DNA from: Clostridiales bacterium
GTDB lineage: Bacteria > Bacillota > Clostridia > Oscillospirales > Acutalibacteraceae
NCBI GenBank assembly: GCA_024690965.1
Contig: JAILOG010000016.1
Location: forward strand, 62,001 to 126,000
Length of the DNA stretch: 64,000 nucleotides
Direction of reading: 5' to 3'
This document shows, one piece after another, positions 24,179 through 33,478 of this stretch. Position 1 is the stretch's first letter. The number at the start of each line of letters is the position of its first letter. Made by a program: the position numbers and the translations under genes. The notes below the pieces were generated by a model. That model ran no database searches. It saw nothing but the letters and a program-made list of their open reading frames with translations, and was not told the origin of the DNA.

Positions 24179-25012
24179 CTATTTAATTTTAAGACTTATA
24201 TCAAATGCTTTTACAGAATGGGTGAGAGCACCGACAGATATAATATCAACGCCTGTTTCGGCAACCGCCCGCAGTGTGTTAAGCGTTATACCGCCGGAAG
24301 CCTCCAATACTGCTTTGCCGTTGTTAATTTTTACGGCTTCTTTCATAGTGTCGCAGTCCATATTGTCAAGCATAATAATGTCACAGTTTACATTGAGCGC
24401 TTCTTTTAGCTCGTCAAGCGTGCGCACCTCAACCTCAATTTTTACCATATGACCTATTTTTTCTCTGAGCTTATTTACTGCGGCTGTTATTCCGCCTGCG
24501 GCGTCAATATGGTTGTCTTTGAGCATGGCGGCGTCGCTTAAATTAAAGCGGTGATTTTTACTTCCGCCGCAAACAACAGCGTATTTCTGCAAAGGTCTTA
24601 ATCCCGGAAGCGTTTTTCTCGTATCAACGATACAGGCCTTTGTGCCTTCCGTAATTTTTGAATACTGCGCAGATGCCGTAGCTATTCCACTCATATGCTG
24701 TAATATATTAAGTGCCGTGCGTTCGCCCTTAAGTATCGCGCGTGTCTTTCCGCTTACGGTTGCGATAATATCGCCCTTGCGTACCTCTTGTCCGTCATTT
24801 ACAAGCTTTTCAGTTTTTATATCAGGCTGCAAAAGCTCAAACACACGCAAAGAAACATCAATGCCGCAAAGAACACCGTCGGCTTTTGATATAAACTGCG
24901 CTGTATTTTCCGCGTTTTCATCAATGAGGTAATCCGTGGTTACATCGATATAGTTTATGTCTTCAAGCAGAGCTTTTTTAATTAGATCGTCTATGTAAAA
25001 AGGATTAAGCAT
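24179..25012 (-). CDS. nadC: Nicotinate-nucleotide pyrophosphorylase (carboxylating)
   Basis: 277 residues, normal length. Converts quinolinate and PRPP to nicotinate mononucleotide, the last step of de novo NAD ring synthesis. Family motifs: HMSGIATASAQY (~90-101), the phosphate-binding RKTLPGLR (~117-124), NHRFNLSDAAMLKDNH (~138-153) and EVEVRTLDE (~180). The ATG at 25012 overlaps the nadB stop (ATGCTTAA), which supports this start over an upstream in-frame ATG. Last gene of the minus-strand HAD-lipoprotein-secA-nadB-nadC run. Confidence 0.95.
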   Translation of the reverse strand: MLNPFYIDDLIKKALLEDINYIDVTTDYLIDENAENTAQFISKADGVLCGIDVSLRVFELLQPDIKTEKLVNDGQEVRKGDIIATVSGKTRAILKGERTALNILQHMSGIATASAQYSKITEGTKACIVDTRKTLPGLRPLQKYAVVCGGSKNHRFNLSDAAMLKDNHIDAAGGITAAVNKLREKIGHMVKIEVEVRTLDELKEALNVNCDIIMLDNMDCDTMKEAVKINNGKAVLEASGGITLNTLRAVAETGVDIISVGALTHSVKAFDISLKIK

Positions 25013-26477
25013 TGTTCTTTTCCACACTTTCTTTCAGTACTGTTAATGCGACCATAGCAAGGCTTTTCGCTTCAAGCAGATCTCTTGTAGGTTTGTATTC
25101 ATTATCATTAAGCATATCGCAAATTTTCTGTACACGTTCAAGAGCCTGTTTTTCAAGCTCGGGTTCGGGAATAACAAAACAAACATTTTGCATAATTGAA
25201 CGTATCTCCGTGCGCAGACCTTTTGGCATATCTTTGTCTCCCGTGTGAGGGATGGGGGGAAGGTTTTCAATTTTCTCGCCCTTTGTTTTTTTAAGCCGTT
25301 TTATGATATCGTCTGCTCCACGCCTCGAAAAAACAAGGGCTTCAAGCAAAGAGTTGCTCGCAAGACGGTTTGCGCCGTGCACACCGCTGTGAGAACACTC
25401 TCCCGCGGCATAGAGCCTGTCTACGGTAGTTTTTGCGTTAAGGTCGATATCTATACCGCCCATAAGGTAATGCTGACAGGGAAATACAGGTATTTTATCC
25501 TTTGTGATATCAATTCCTTCTTCAAGGCATTTCTTGTATATCATAGGAAATCTGTTCTTTAAGAAATCTGAAGGCTTGTTAGTAATATCAAGATAGAAAT
25601 GCTCGTTGCCTTTTAGCTTGCTTTCTCTGATAATTGCATTGGATACAACATCACGGGGCGCAAGGTCACCGCGCTCATCGTATTTTTTGGTAAACATTTC
25701 GTTGTCGCAGTTGAGCAAAACAGCGCCTTCGCCGCGCACGGATTCGCTTATCAAAAAGCGTTCACGGTTTTCTTCGGCGGCAAACGCAGTCGGATGAAAC
25801 TGTATATAACTTAGGCTTTTTATCTTTGCGCCTAAAGCTGCCGCTAACATTATGCCGTCGCCTGTCGCAATTGCAGAATTAGTCGTATATTTATATACAC
25901 GTCCTATTCCGCCTGTGCAAAGCATACAATAATGTGCTGTGGTGTATTTTTGTTTTTCACCGCACAGCATACCGAGCAAAAAGCCGTTATCAGCTTTTAA
26001 GATGGTATAAACAGCCGTATTTTCCGCGATATCAATATTACTGTGTTTCTTAACTTCCGATATAAGCGCGTCCACTACAGCCTTTCCTGTGCTGTCTTTA
26101 TGATAAACAATACGATTTCTGGAATGTCCCGCTTCTAATGTTTTTGCGAGTGTGCCGTCCGGCGCAGTATCGAAATCAACACCGTAATCCTTGAGCTTTA
26201 AAACATCCGAAGGGCCTTCTGTAACAAGAACATTTACAGCCTCCTTGTTATTCTCGTTTTTACCTGCAACGAGCGTGTCGTTGAAATGAAGCATATAATC
26301 GTCATTTTCTTTATCAAGCACACAGGCGATACCGCCTTGTGCCAAAGAGCTGTTAGAAAGCTCCAACTCCCGTTTACTGATAAGCAAGACGCTGATGTCT
26401 TTGTCCGCGAAACGCATAGCGGCATAAAGTCCCGCTACTCCCGTGCCGACTATTACAACGTCATATTCCGCTTTCAA
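25005..26477 (-). CDS. nadB: L-aspartate oxidase
   Basis: 490 residues. FAD enzyme that oxidises aspartate to iminoaspartate, the first step of NAD synthesis, able to use fumarate instead of oxygen in anaerobes. Seen: Rossmann motif VVIVGTGVAGLYAA (~6-19), SSLAQGGIACVL (~43-54), catalytic-region HPTAFA near 230, and GVHGANRLASNSLLEA near 370-385. The C-terminal helical domain is present but shorter than in E. coli. Starts with TTG at 26477, with AGAAGG eight bases upstream. nadA (quinolinate synthase), the enzyme between NadB and NadC, is not in this window. Confidence 0.94.
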   Translation of the reverse strand: MKAEYDVVIVGTGVAGLYAAMRFADKDISVLLISKRELELSNSSLAQGGIACVLDKENDDYMLHFNDTLVAGKNENNKEAVNVLVTEGPSDVLKLKDYGVDFDTAPDGTLAKTLEAGHSRNRIVYHKDSTGKAVVDALISEVKKHSNIDIAENTAVYTILKADNGFLLGMLCGEKQKYTTAHYCMLCTGGIGRVYKYTTNSAIATGDGIMLAAALGAKIKSLSYIQFHPTAFAAEENRERFLISESVRGEGAVLLNCDNEMFTKKYDERGDLAPRDVVSNAIIRESKLKGNEHFYLDITNKPSDFLKNRFPMIYKKCLEEGIDITKDKIPVFPCQHYLMGGIDIDLNAKTTVDRLYAAGECSHSGVHGANRLASNSLLEALVFSRRGADDIIKRLKKTKGEKIENLPPIPHTGDKDMPKGLRTEIRSIMQNVCFVIPEPELEKQALERVQKICDMLNDNEYKPTRDLLEAKSLAMVALTVLKESVEKNNA

Positions 26478-26496
26478 ATCAATTACCTTCTTTTTA

Positions 26497-29385
26497 TTAA
26501 TCTTGGTTCATACCGCAGCATTTCTTGTATTTTTTGCCGCTTCCGCAGGGGCAGGGGTCGTTTCTGCCAACTTTTTGTGAAGCTTTTTTGATAACGGTTT
26601 TGTTTGCAGGCTGTGAGCCGTCAGAGCCGCTTGCAAACGTGGGTTTTGCAACCTGCTCACGCTTAATGAAGTTTTCCACGTTAAGCTTTGGCTGGGGTTT
26701 GGGCATTTGACCGGGCAAAATCACCTGATGCGCCGCAGCCGCTTGTTTTGCGCGTTCTTCCTGTATACGCATAATTTCTTTTTGTTGCTCCAATCGCTCA
26801 AATACACGCTGAGGATTTGCAAGTATAAGCTTAACGGTATTCTCTTTTATTACTTCTATCATTTCGTCAAACATATCCGAGCCGTCGTTTCTGTATTCAA
26901 CAACGGGATCTCTCTGCGCAAACGCACGCAGGCGTATGCCTTGTTTCAGGTTTTCCATATTGTCTATATGGTCCATCCAGTTTGTATCAACGGTTTTGAG
27001 CAGATATACTCTTTCAAGCTCGCGCATAAGCTCGGAAGGTACCTTCGCTTCATTTTCATCGTAGATATCGTCGGCCTTTTTCTGCAGAAGCTCTACGATA
27101 TCTTCACGCTCGTATTTTTCAAATTCTTCATAAGATTTCGGCAATTCATCCCGGCTTTTTAACAGCCAACCCATACAATATTCGGCTAGAGCGTCCATAT
27201 TCCAGGAGTCTTTCATATCGTCATCGGGAAGATAAAGCATAACCGCGTTTTCTATTACGGAGCTTACCATTTTCTTAATGGTTTCTCTAAGGTCTTCACC
27301 GTTGAGGACCTGATCACGCTGAGTATAGATTATTTCTCTTTGACGGTTCATAACGTCGTCATATTGAAGAACGTTCTTACGTATCTCAAAGTTTCTGCCT
27401 TCAACCTTCTTTTGAGAATTCTCTATTTGATTTGATACTATCTTGTTTTCAATAGGCATATCATCGTCAACGTTGAGCACGTTCATCATATTCTGTATGC
27501 GTTCGCCTCCGAAAAGACGCATAAGATCATCTTCAAGTGAAAGGTAGAAGCGGCTTTCACCGACATCGCCCTGTCTGCCCGAACGTCCTCTCAACTGGTT
27601 GTCGATACGGCGAGATTCGTGTCGCTCCGTACCCATTATAAACAGACCGCCCGCCGCTTTTACTTCATCGGCTTCAGCCTGAATATGCTCTTTGTATTTG
27701 GCGTATAAGTCTGCGTAAGTTTTACGGGCTTCTATTATTTCGCTGTCATTCGTTTCGGCATAGCCTGTCGCTTCAACGATAAGTTCTTCGGGTATCTGCA
27801 TACGGCGCATTTCAGATTTTGCCATAAATTCCGCGTTACCGCCGAGAATAATATCGGTACCACGGCCTGCCATATTGGTGGCGATGGTCACGGCGCCCTT
27901 TTTACCTGCCTGCGCGACAATTTCAGCTTCTTTTTCGTGATGCTTTGCGTTGAGGACGTTATGAGCGATTCCGCGCCTTTTTAAAAGCTTGCTGAGAACT
28001 TCAGATTTTTCTATTGATATCGTACCTACAAGAACAGGCTGTCCTTTTTCGTGGCACTTTTCAATATCGTTCATAATGGCGTTGAATTTTGCCGCCTCTG
28101 TTTTGTATATAACATCGTGGTGGTCTGTTCTCATTATCGGCTTATTTGTGGGTATCTCAACAACATCGAGCTTATATATTTCTCTGAATTCGCCTTCTTC
28201 TGTCATAGCGGTACCTGTCATACCTGAAAGCTTAGTATATAAGCGGAAATAATTTTGAAATGTTATTGTAGCCAGAGTTTTGCTTTCACTTTCTACGGTA
28301 ACGCCTTCTTTGGCTTCTATTGCCTGGTGTAAGCCCTCGTTGTAGCGTCTTCCGTACATAAGACGACCTGTAAATTCATCAACTATGATAACGCCGTCGT
28401 CGTTAACTACGTAATCTATATCGCGCTTCATAACGCCGTTTGCTTTGATGGCTTGGTTAATGTGATGCTGGAGGGTAAGATTATCCATATCGGTTAGGTT
28501 TTCAACACCGAAATATTCCTCAGCGGCTTTAACACCTACCGGGGTAAGAGTAGCGGTTTTCGCCTTTTCGTCTACGACATAACCGATATTATGCTCTTTG
28601 TAGTATTCGTCTTTGTCCTCTTTAGCGTCAATTTCTTTAAATACTTCTCTTTTTAATGTTCGTGCGAATGAGTTTGCTCTTTCATATAAATCGCTCGATT
28701 TATCGCCGCGTCCCGAAATGATAAGCGGTGTCCTCGCTTCATCGATAAGGATAGAGTCCACCTCGTCCACAATACCGAAATTGTGTCCGCGCTGAACCTT
28801 TTGATTTTTATAAACCACCATATTATCTCTAAGGTAGTCAAACCCCATTTCGTTGTTAGTGCCGTAAGTAATATCGGCGTCATACGCCTTTTTACGCGCG
28901 TCGTTATCAAGGTCGTGTACGATAAGCCCTACGCTGAGCCCCAGATATCTGTACAGCTTACCCATCCACTCGGAGTCACGCTTTGCGAGATAGTCATTGA
29001 CGGTAACTATATGCACGCCTTTTCCGGTTAAAGCGTTGAGATACGCAGGCAAAGTCGCAACAAGCGTTTTACCTTCACCTGTTTTCATTTCGCTTATTCT
29101 GCCCTGGTGCAAAACAATTCCGCCGATTATCTGAACAGGGAAGTGTTTCATTCCCAAAACACGCCACGCACCCTCGCGGCAGGTAGCAAATGCCTCGGGT
29201 AATATATCGTCAAGCGTTTCTCCGCTTGCAAGTCTCTCTTTTAAAATCCTTGTTTGGTCTTTTAATTCGCTTTCGCTCATCGCGGCGTATTTTTCTTCAA
29301 GAGCCAAAACCTTGTCGCAGGTAGGTCTTATTCTTTTAAGCTCTTTTTTGCTGTAATCGCCGAATAATGCTTTTAATATTCCCAC
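26497..29385 (-). CDS. secA: SecA, preprotein translocase ATPase
   Basis: 962 residues. Motor that pushes unfolded preproteins through SecYEG. Motor motifs: Walker [10 protein letters not shown] (~100-108), [14 protein letters not shown] (~208-221), and GRSGRQGD in the second RecA fold. The preprotein cross-linking and helical wing domains follow, and the C-terminal zinc hook [15 protein letters not shown] is intact. The start is GTG 29385: an in-frame stop lies four codons upstream and the ribosome site AAAGGA precedes it at a rather long distance. It sits 30 bases after the lipoprotein gene and 19 before nadB. Confidence 0.97.
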   Translation of the reverse strand: MGILKALFGDYSKKELKRIRPTCDKVLALEEKYAAMSESELKDQTRILKERLASGETLDDILPEAFATCREGAWRVLGMKHFPVQIIGGIVLHQGRISEMKTGEGKTLVATLPAYLNALTGKGVHIVTVNDYLAKRDSEWMGKLYRYLGLSVGLIVHDLDNDARKKAYDADITYGTNNEMGFDYLRDNMVVYKNQKVQRGHNFGIVDEVDSILIDEARTPLIISGRGDKSSDLYERANSFARTLKREVFKEIDAKEDKDEYYKEHNIGYVVDEKAKTATLTPVGVKAAEEYFGVENLTDMDNLTLQHHINQAIKANGVMKRDIDYVVNDDGVIIVDEFTGRLMYGRRYNEGLHQAIEAKEGVTVESESKTLATITFQNYFRLYTKLSGMTGTAMTEEGEFREIYKLDVVEIPTNKPIMRTDHHDVIYKTEAAKFNAIMNDIEKCHEKGQPVLVGTISIEKSEVLSKLLKRRGIAHNVLNAKHHEKEAEIVAQAGKKGAVTIATNMAGRGTDIILGGNAEFMAKSEMRRMQIPEELIVEATGYAETNDSEIIEARKTYADLYAKYKEHIQAEADEVKAAGGLFIMGTERHESRRIDNQLRGRSGRQGDVGESRFYLSLEDDLMRLFGGERIQNMMNVLNVDDDMPIENKIVSNQIENSQKKVEGRNFEIRKNVLQYDDVMNRQREIIYTQRDQVLNGEDLRETIKKMVSSVIENAVMLYLPDDDMKDSWNMDALAEYCMGWLLKSRDELPKSYEEFEKYEREDIVELLQKKADDIYDENEAKVPSELMRELERVYLLKTVDTNWMDHIDNMENLKQGIRLRAFAQRDPVVEYRNDGSDMFDEMIEVIKENTVKLILANPQRVFERLEQQKEIMRIQEERAKQAAAAHQVILPGQMPKPQPKLNVENFIKREQVAKPTFASGSDGSQPANKTVIKKASQKVGRNDPCPCGSGKKYKKCCGMNQD

Positions 29386-29415
29386 TGTATATCAAATCCT
29401 TTCAGTTGCGTAAAA

Positions 29416-30339
29416 TTAAAATCCTTTGCCAATTGCTATTGGTGCGGTATACGAAGTTTCAACTCCGTCAAAATAGTAGCAAAGGCATATCTCAACACTG
29501 TGTTTTGTGGTGTCTATATAAGGAACGCCGTTATTTCCCGGGCTTGGAATCGTTACCTCTAAGACATCTTTGAACAGGTCATATATTTTCGCTATTTTAT
29601 CGTTTTTCTTAAGGGACGCAACGCCGTTTCCGACTTTGCCCATTGCTAAAACGGATATCTTATCAACATATTTGCCGTCTTTTTTTTGGTCAAATTTTAC
29701 ATACTTGCGGTCTATCATAATAGGTTCACTCCACTCTGAGCCGTCAATGCGGATTCTTACCGCAAAATTAATCTTGTCGGTGCCGAGAGTACCTGCTGAG
29801 CTTTTAGTTGCTGTGTCCAGCTGAAAACTGCGTTCTGCAATAAGGCGCAAATCGCTTATATAGATGTTTTCAGGTTCTGTTTTAATATATGAGTTGTTAA
29901 AGCTCAAATTTTGAGGTGTACCGTATGTGCTGTTTTCGTCTGTTATTTGAATGGGTGAGCGGGCAACCACGCCGTCGTCACTTGCAAGACGCAATTCACA
30001 TTCGCCTACATACCAGCTTGCATCAACTGATAATTCAACGCTTTCCGATTGGGTTATACCGTCTTTTAAAACAACGGAGTTTTCTGTATCCGAAAGAGGT
30101 GTGTAAGCCGCTGCCATTAAAAGCCTGCAGGCGGTAGTATTACCCTTCGGCAACAAAACATCGCATTTTACGGTGTCGTTTACGTTATAAGTTTCTTTGT
30201 CAGGCACAACCTGCGCCGATGTTACTTCTTCATTGGATATAATACCCGTATTTGAGGTACCGGAGCCGTTATCTCCGCAGGCTGCCATGGAAACAGACAT
30301 TATTGAAGCCGCTATAAATATAAGTAATAATTTTTTCAT
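29416..30339 (-). CDS. Lipoprotein of unknown function
   Basis: 307 residues. A lipoprotein signal peptide ends in MAAC|G, so Cys20 would be lipidated by Lgt and the protein anchored outside the membrane. The mature part starts with a Gly/Ser/Thr-rich linker and then appears beta-rich: residues ~45-140 look like an Ig-like fold (VVPDKETYNVNDTVKCDV), and the rest has no feature I recognise. GGAGG precedes the ATG at ideal distance. It lies 10 bases after the HAD gene and 30 before secA, so it is probably co-transcribed with both. Confidence 0.8.
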   Translation of the reverse strand: MKKLLLIFIAASIMSVSMAACGDNGSGTSNTGIISNEEVTSAQVVPDKETYNVNDTVKCDVLLPKGNTTACRLLMAAAYTPLSDTENSVVLKDGITQSESVELSVDASWYVGECELRLASDDGVVARSPIQITDENSTYGTPQNLSFNNSYIKTEPENIYISDLRLIAERSFQLDTATKSSAGTLGTDKINFAVRIRIDGSEWSEPIMIDRKYVKFDQKKDGKYVDKISVLAMGKVGNGVASLKKNDKIAKIYDLFKDVLEVTIPSPGNNGVPYIDTTKHSVEICLCYYFDGVETSYTAPIAIGKGF

Positions 30340-30349
30340 AATTCCTCCG

Positions 30350-31009
30350 TTATTGTAAAAATTCTCTTTCTATTATTTTCGTAAGCTCAAATAAACTGTT
30401 ACATTGATCAAATAAGATTTCTTTGATATCGTCATCGGGTAAGGTGCTGTCTGGTATCATAACGGTTTTGCAACCCGCTTCATATGCAGACATAATACCG
30501 TTAGGTGAATCCTCTACCGCCATACAGTCTATAGGGCTTATTTGCAAAAGTCCCGCGGCAAAAATGTAAACATCGGGCTTTGGTTTTCCGTGTTTGACCA
30601 TATACGCGCAGGCAATTTTATTAAAACTGTCAAAAAGCCCTACTGATTCAAGCATACTTTTCGCACGCTCATACGGTGTTGCCGTAGCGAGGGCGCAGGG
30701 AACATGATGCTCATTTATATATTTAAGAGCTTCATAAGCACCGGGCTTTGCTTCAACTCCGTATTTGTTTACATAATCGGACATAAGCTTTATGCGCAGC
30801 TGCTTTACACGCATTATATCAAAATCGGAACAAACTTCTCTTTTAAGTTTTTCGGCTGCGTACTGTGTAGCCAAACTGCGTATACCAAGCACGTGTTCCT
30901 CTTTCATCGGATATCCGCAGGCATTCGCCGCCTCTACCCAAAATTTTGTGTAAAGCTTTTCTGTATCAAGTATTACACCGTCTAAATCAAATATTATACC
31001 CTTTAACAA
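30350..31009 (-). CDS. HAD-superfamily hydrolase (beta-phosphoglucomutase/phosphatase-like)
   Basis: 219 residues with all four HAD motifs: FDLDGVILD (nucleophile Asp9), ALATATP (motif II), KHGKPKPDVY (motif III lysine) and AVEDSPNG (motif IV). The four-helix cap after motif I puts it in the phosphoglucomutase/phosphoglycolate-phosphatase subgroup. The substrate, a small phosphorylated sugar or glycolate, cannot be assigned. Starts with TTG at 31009 after AGAAAGG. It is the first gene after the promoter at 31079-31106 and so leads the operon that includes secA and nadBC. Confidence 0.88.
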   Translation of the reverse strand: MLKGIIFDLDGVILDTEKLYTKFWVEAANACGYPMKEEHVLGIRSLATQYAAEKLKREVCSDFDIMRVKQLRIKLMSDYVNKYGVEAKPGAYEALKYINEHHVPCALATATPYERAKSMLESVGLFDSFNKIACAYMVKHGKPKPDVYIFAAGLLQISPIDCMAVEDSPNGIMSAYEAGCKTVMIPDSTLPDDDIKEILFDQCNSLFELTKIIEREFLQ

Positions 31010-31078
31010 ATCAAATAACCTTTCTCTGATAAAGCCGCGTTAGCAAAAATTGCCAGGCTAACTCAATATAATACGAAC

Positions 31079-31106
31079 ATTATACCATTTACACAAAAAA
31101 AGGCAA
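31079..31106 (-). promoter_or_regulatory. Promoter of the HAD-lipoprotein-secA-nadBC operon
   Basis: On the minus strand TTGCCT (31106-31101), 16 bases, TATAAT (31084-31079) with TGG before it (extended -10). A 20-base motif just upstream (31104-31123) is shared in register with the rnf promoter. Confidence 0.75.
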
Positions 31107-31129
31107 GTGTTTTTAATCAAATAACCAAT

Positions 31130-31166
31130 AAAAAACGCAGGATAAATCAAATCAGATTTATCCTGC
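31130..31166 (-). terminator. Intrinsic terminator after galU
   Basis: Perfect 12-base stem GCAGGATAAATC/GATTTATCCTGC (31137-31148, 31155-31166) followed on the minus strand by GTTTTTT. Confidence 0.85.
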
Positions 31167-31186
31167 CAATAAACTATTATCTTTTG

Positions 31187-32059
31187 TTACAGTGTTTTTG
31201 CAAGGTCTATGAGATATTTCTTAAAATCGTCTCCAATTTCGGGGTGTTTAAGCGCCTGCTCACACTGCGCCTTCATTATGCCCAGTTTATTTCCCATATC
31301 ATACCTTGTTCCCTCATAATCTACACCGATCATGCCCTTGAGCTTTGTAAGTTCTCTCATTGCGTCTGTGAGTTGGATTTCTCCGCCTGCGCCGGGCGCT
31401 GTACGGTCAAGTATATCAAATATTTCGGGCGTTAAAATGCATCTTCCAAGAATCGAATAGAGTGACAAAACTTCATCCTTGGTTTGAGGTTTCTCGATCA
31501 TATCGGTACATTTGAAAATGTTATCGTGCAGGTTTTCTACCTTTAGACTGCTGTATTTGTGTATATCCTGCTCGGGTACTTTTTTTATTCCCAAAACACC
31601 CAGCCCGTATTCATCATATGCCTTTATAAGCTGACCGCAGGCGGGGTTTTCTCCTATAATTACATCATCGCCGTAAAGTACCGCGAAAGGCTCGTTTCCT
31701 ACAAATGATTTCGCGCAGCTGATAGCGTGCCCCAAACCCTTTGTTTCCTTTTGGCGGATAAAATATATGTTCGCAAGCTTTGAGATATCCACCACGGCAT
31801 TATACATTTCCGTCTTATTCTTTGAGGAAAGGTTATGCTCCAGCTCGGGTGTCCTGTCAAAATGGTCCTCAATAAGCCCTTTGCCTCTGTTTGTTATAAT
31901 AAGTATGTCTGTAATGCCCGACCTTACCGCTTCTTCAACTATAAGCTGAATTGCAGGCTTGTCCACAATCGGGAGCATTTCTTTCGGCATTGCCTTTGTT
32001 GCGGGTAAAACTCTTGTACCTAGCCCTGCCGCGGGGATAACTGCTTTTGTGATTTTCAT
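31187..32059 (-). CDS. galU: UTP-glucose-1-phosphate uridylyltransferase
   Basis: 290 residues. Makes UDP-glucose from UTP and glucose-1-phosphate for glycolipids and envelope polysaccharides. The nucleotidyltransferase signature AAGLGTRVLPATKAMPKEMLP is split across residues ~9-29 (AGLGTR then KAMPKEMLP). A Mg2+-site YGDDV (~132) and EKP (~180) segment follow. ATG 32059 has a canonical AAAGGAG; a longer in-frame reading upstream would overlap the preceding gene. It follows the RING/DUF2628 gene by 20 bases and ends at a strong terminator. Confidence 0.95.
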   Translation of the reverse strand: MKITKAVIPAAGLGTRVLPATKAMPKEMLPIVDKPAIQLIVEEAVRSGITDILIITNRGKGLIEDHFDRTPELEHNLSSKNKTEMYNAVVDISKLANIYFIRQKETKGLGHAISCAKSFVGNEPFAVLYGDDVIIGENPACGQLIKAYDEYGLGVLGIKKVPEQDIHKYSSLKVENLHDNIFKCTDMIEKPQTKDEVLSLYSILGRCILTPEIFDILDRTAPGAGGEIQLTDAMRELTKLKGMIGVDYEGTRYDMGNKLGIMKAQCEQALKHPEIGDDFKKYLIDLAKTL

Positions 32060-32079
32060 ATTATATCTCCTTTCAACAT

Positions 32080-33039
32080 TTATGATAAAAACATAGGTAA
32101 ATAATTTATTATCATCAGGCACACAAGAAGACAAATCGCAATTTTTGTGTTTACACCTCCGCTTGTTTGCAGAGCTTCAGATGCTTTCAGTTCATTATCT
32201 GCATTTGCTTGCTTTATAGACGTGATCTCATCCATACAATGCTTGTAATATCTTCTGTTTGCCGTAAAGCCTATGATTATGCTTATTGTATATCTTGATA
32301 TATCCATTATCATCGGAAGCCAATACATTAGCTTTTTTTCAATAGGCAAAGCGGATATTGCGTTGCTTAAGTCAACAAGGTGGGCTTGAATATCGGAAGC
32401 GGTATACTGTGAGGTTATTCCCGCCGCCTCAAAAACTTCTGCCGTAATTCTGCCCGAATAAGTATACGTCAGAAACGTGGAGCCGATCATCAGAATTGCA
32501 ACAATTGCCGTTATTATCGCACCTTTCAGGTACTGTTTGCGATAAAGCATCCATCCGCCTGAAAATAAAAGCGCGGCAAAGTTAAACTTGCTTTTTCCGG
32601 ATTTGCTTATGTTGCTAAACACTCTGATGTAATAAGGCGTGTTGACCTTAACGTACTTTGCGGCTTCGCCTGCGGTTATACCGTTATCAAGTATTTCTTC
32701 GGGGTTTACGCCTGCCATGGGGTCAAACATCATGTTTCTTCTGTCGTAAGAATTACCGTTTGATCTGTTTGTAAGTGACGTGCCGCATTTATTGCAGAAC
32801 AAAGCATCTCTCGCATTAGTGTTACCGCAAACGGGACACACGGCGAAATTATCAGATGAGGCTTCATCGGAGTCATTTTTAAAGTCAGACACTCCGTGCA
32901 TATCTTTGTATATACATTCGCCTTCTTTTTCGTAACAAACGCGGTGATAGGGTGTTCCGCACTCGGGGCATACCACTATATCGTCTTCGTTATTAAAAGG
33001 GGTATTGCAAACGGGGCAGTTTTTGCCTATATGGTTCAT
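32080..33039 (-). CDS. Membrane protein with prokaryotic RING finger, zinc ribbon and DUF2628-like region
   Basis: 319 residues. The N-terminus holds a RING-like zinc module (CPVCNTPF...CPECGTPYHRVCY, ~9-45) resembling prokaryotic RING finger family 1, then a second zinc ribbon (CPVCGNTN...CNKCG, ~66-88). A linker leads to a DUF2628-like region (FAALLFSGGWMLYRKQY) and four membrane helices. Both zinc modules would be cytoplasmic. Function unknown; in prokaryotes such RING modules are not shown to be ubiquitin ligases. The ATG 33039 has only a weak ribosome site. A TATAAT lies upstream near 33095 but no good -35 was found. Co-oriented with galU 20 bases downstream. Confidence 0.78.
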   Translation of the reverse strand: MNHIGKNCPVCNTPFNNEDDIVVCPECGTPYHRVCYEKEGECIYKDMHGVSDFKNDSDEASSDNFAVCPVCGNTNARDALFCNKCGTSLTNRSNGNSYDRRNMMFDPMAGVNPEEILDNGITAGEAAKYVKVNTPYYIRVFSNISKSGKSKFNFAALLFSGGWMLYRKQYLKGAIITAIVAILMIGSTFLTYTYSGRITAEVFEAAGITSQYTASDIQAHLVDLSNAISALPIEKKLMYWLPMIMDISRYTISIIIGFTANRRYYKHCMDEITSIKQANADNELKASEALQTSGGVNTKIAICLLVCLMIINYLPMFLS

Positions 33040-33176
33040 TAATTTAAATCCAAAAGCCTTCAAAAACCAAGGCTTATTATTCCTTTCCCGGATATTATAC
33101 CGCAAACTGCCGTATAGTGGTATTGTATCAAACTTTTTTAAAAACTGCAACATATTTTTATGCGCTTTTTGCGCTA

Positions 33177-33205
33177 TTGATATTTGCGTACAAATGTGCT
33201 ATAAT
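33177..33205 (+). promoter_or_regulatory. Promoter of the DUF3006-ABC exporter operon
   Basis: TTGATA (33177-33182), 17 bases, TATAAT (33200-33205) with TGC in front (extended -10). Leader of about 97 bases. Confidence 0.82.
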
Positions 33206-33308
33206 CGGCGTTGTCGGTAAAGGTCAGTCTTGTTATATTTAAGCGCATTATATGCTGAAATATACGGCTTTTATCAATTATATGATATACAGAGAGGTGC
33301 TCATTTGA

Positions 33309-33473
33309 ATGAAGAGGCTTACAATAATTAAATTTGATATGAATATGGCAATATGCGAAGACAAAGATAAGAAGCTTTTCGGCATATATAAATCCGAACT
33401 TCCGCAAGAGGCAACTCAGGGCAGTATTATAGAGATTAACAATGAAGGTAACATAGAGCTTATAAGGGGGTGA
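33309..33473 (+). CDS. Small DUF3006-like protein
   Basis: 54 residues. The pattern fits DUF3006: an N-terminal strand (KRLTIIKFDMNMAICE), the central YKSELPQEATQG segment matching the family's P.SELPEG..G, and a closing I.E.N strand. These are tiny beta-barrel-like proteins of unknown role. GAGAGGTG nine bases before the ATG and the promoter at 33177 support it as a real first gene. Its stop is five bases before the ATPase start, and the ATPase ribosome site lies in its last codons, so translation is probably coupled. Confidence 0.72.
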   Translation: MKRLTIIKFDMNMAICEDKDKKLFGIYKSELPQEATQGSIIEINNEGNIELIRG

Positions 33474-33478
33474 ACAAA

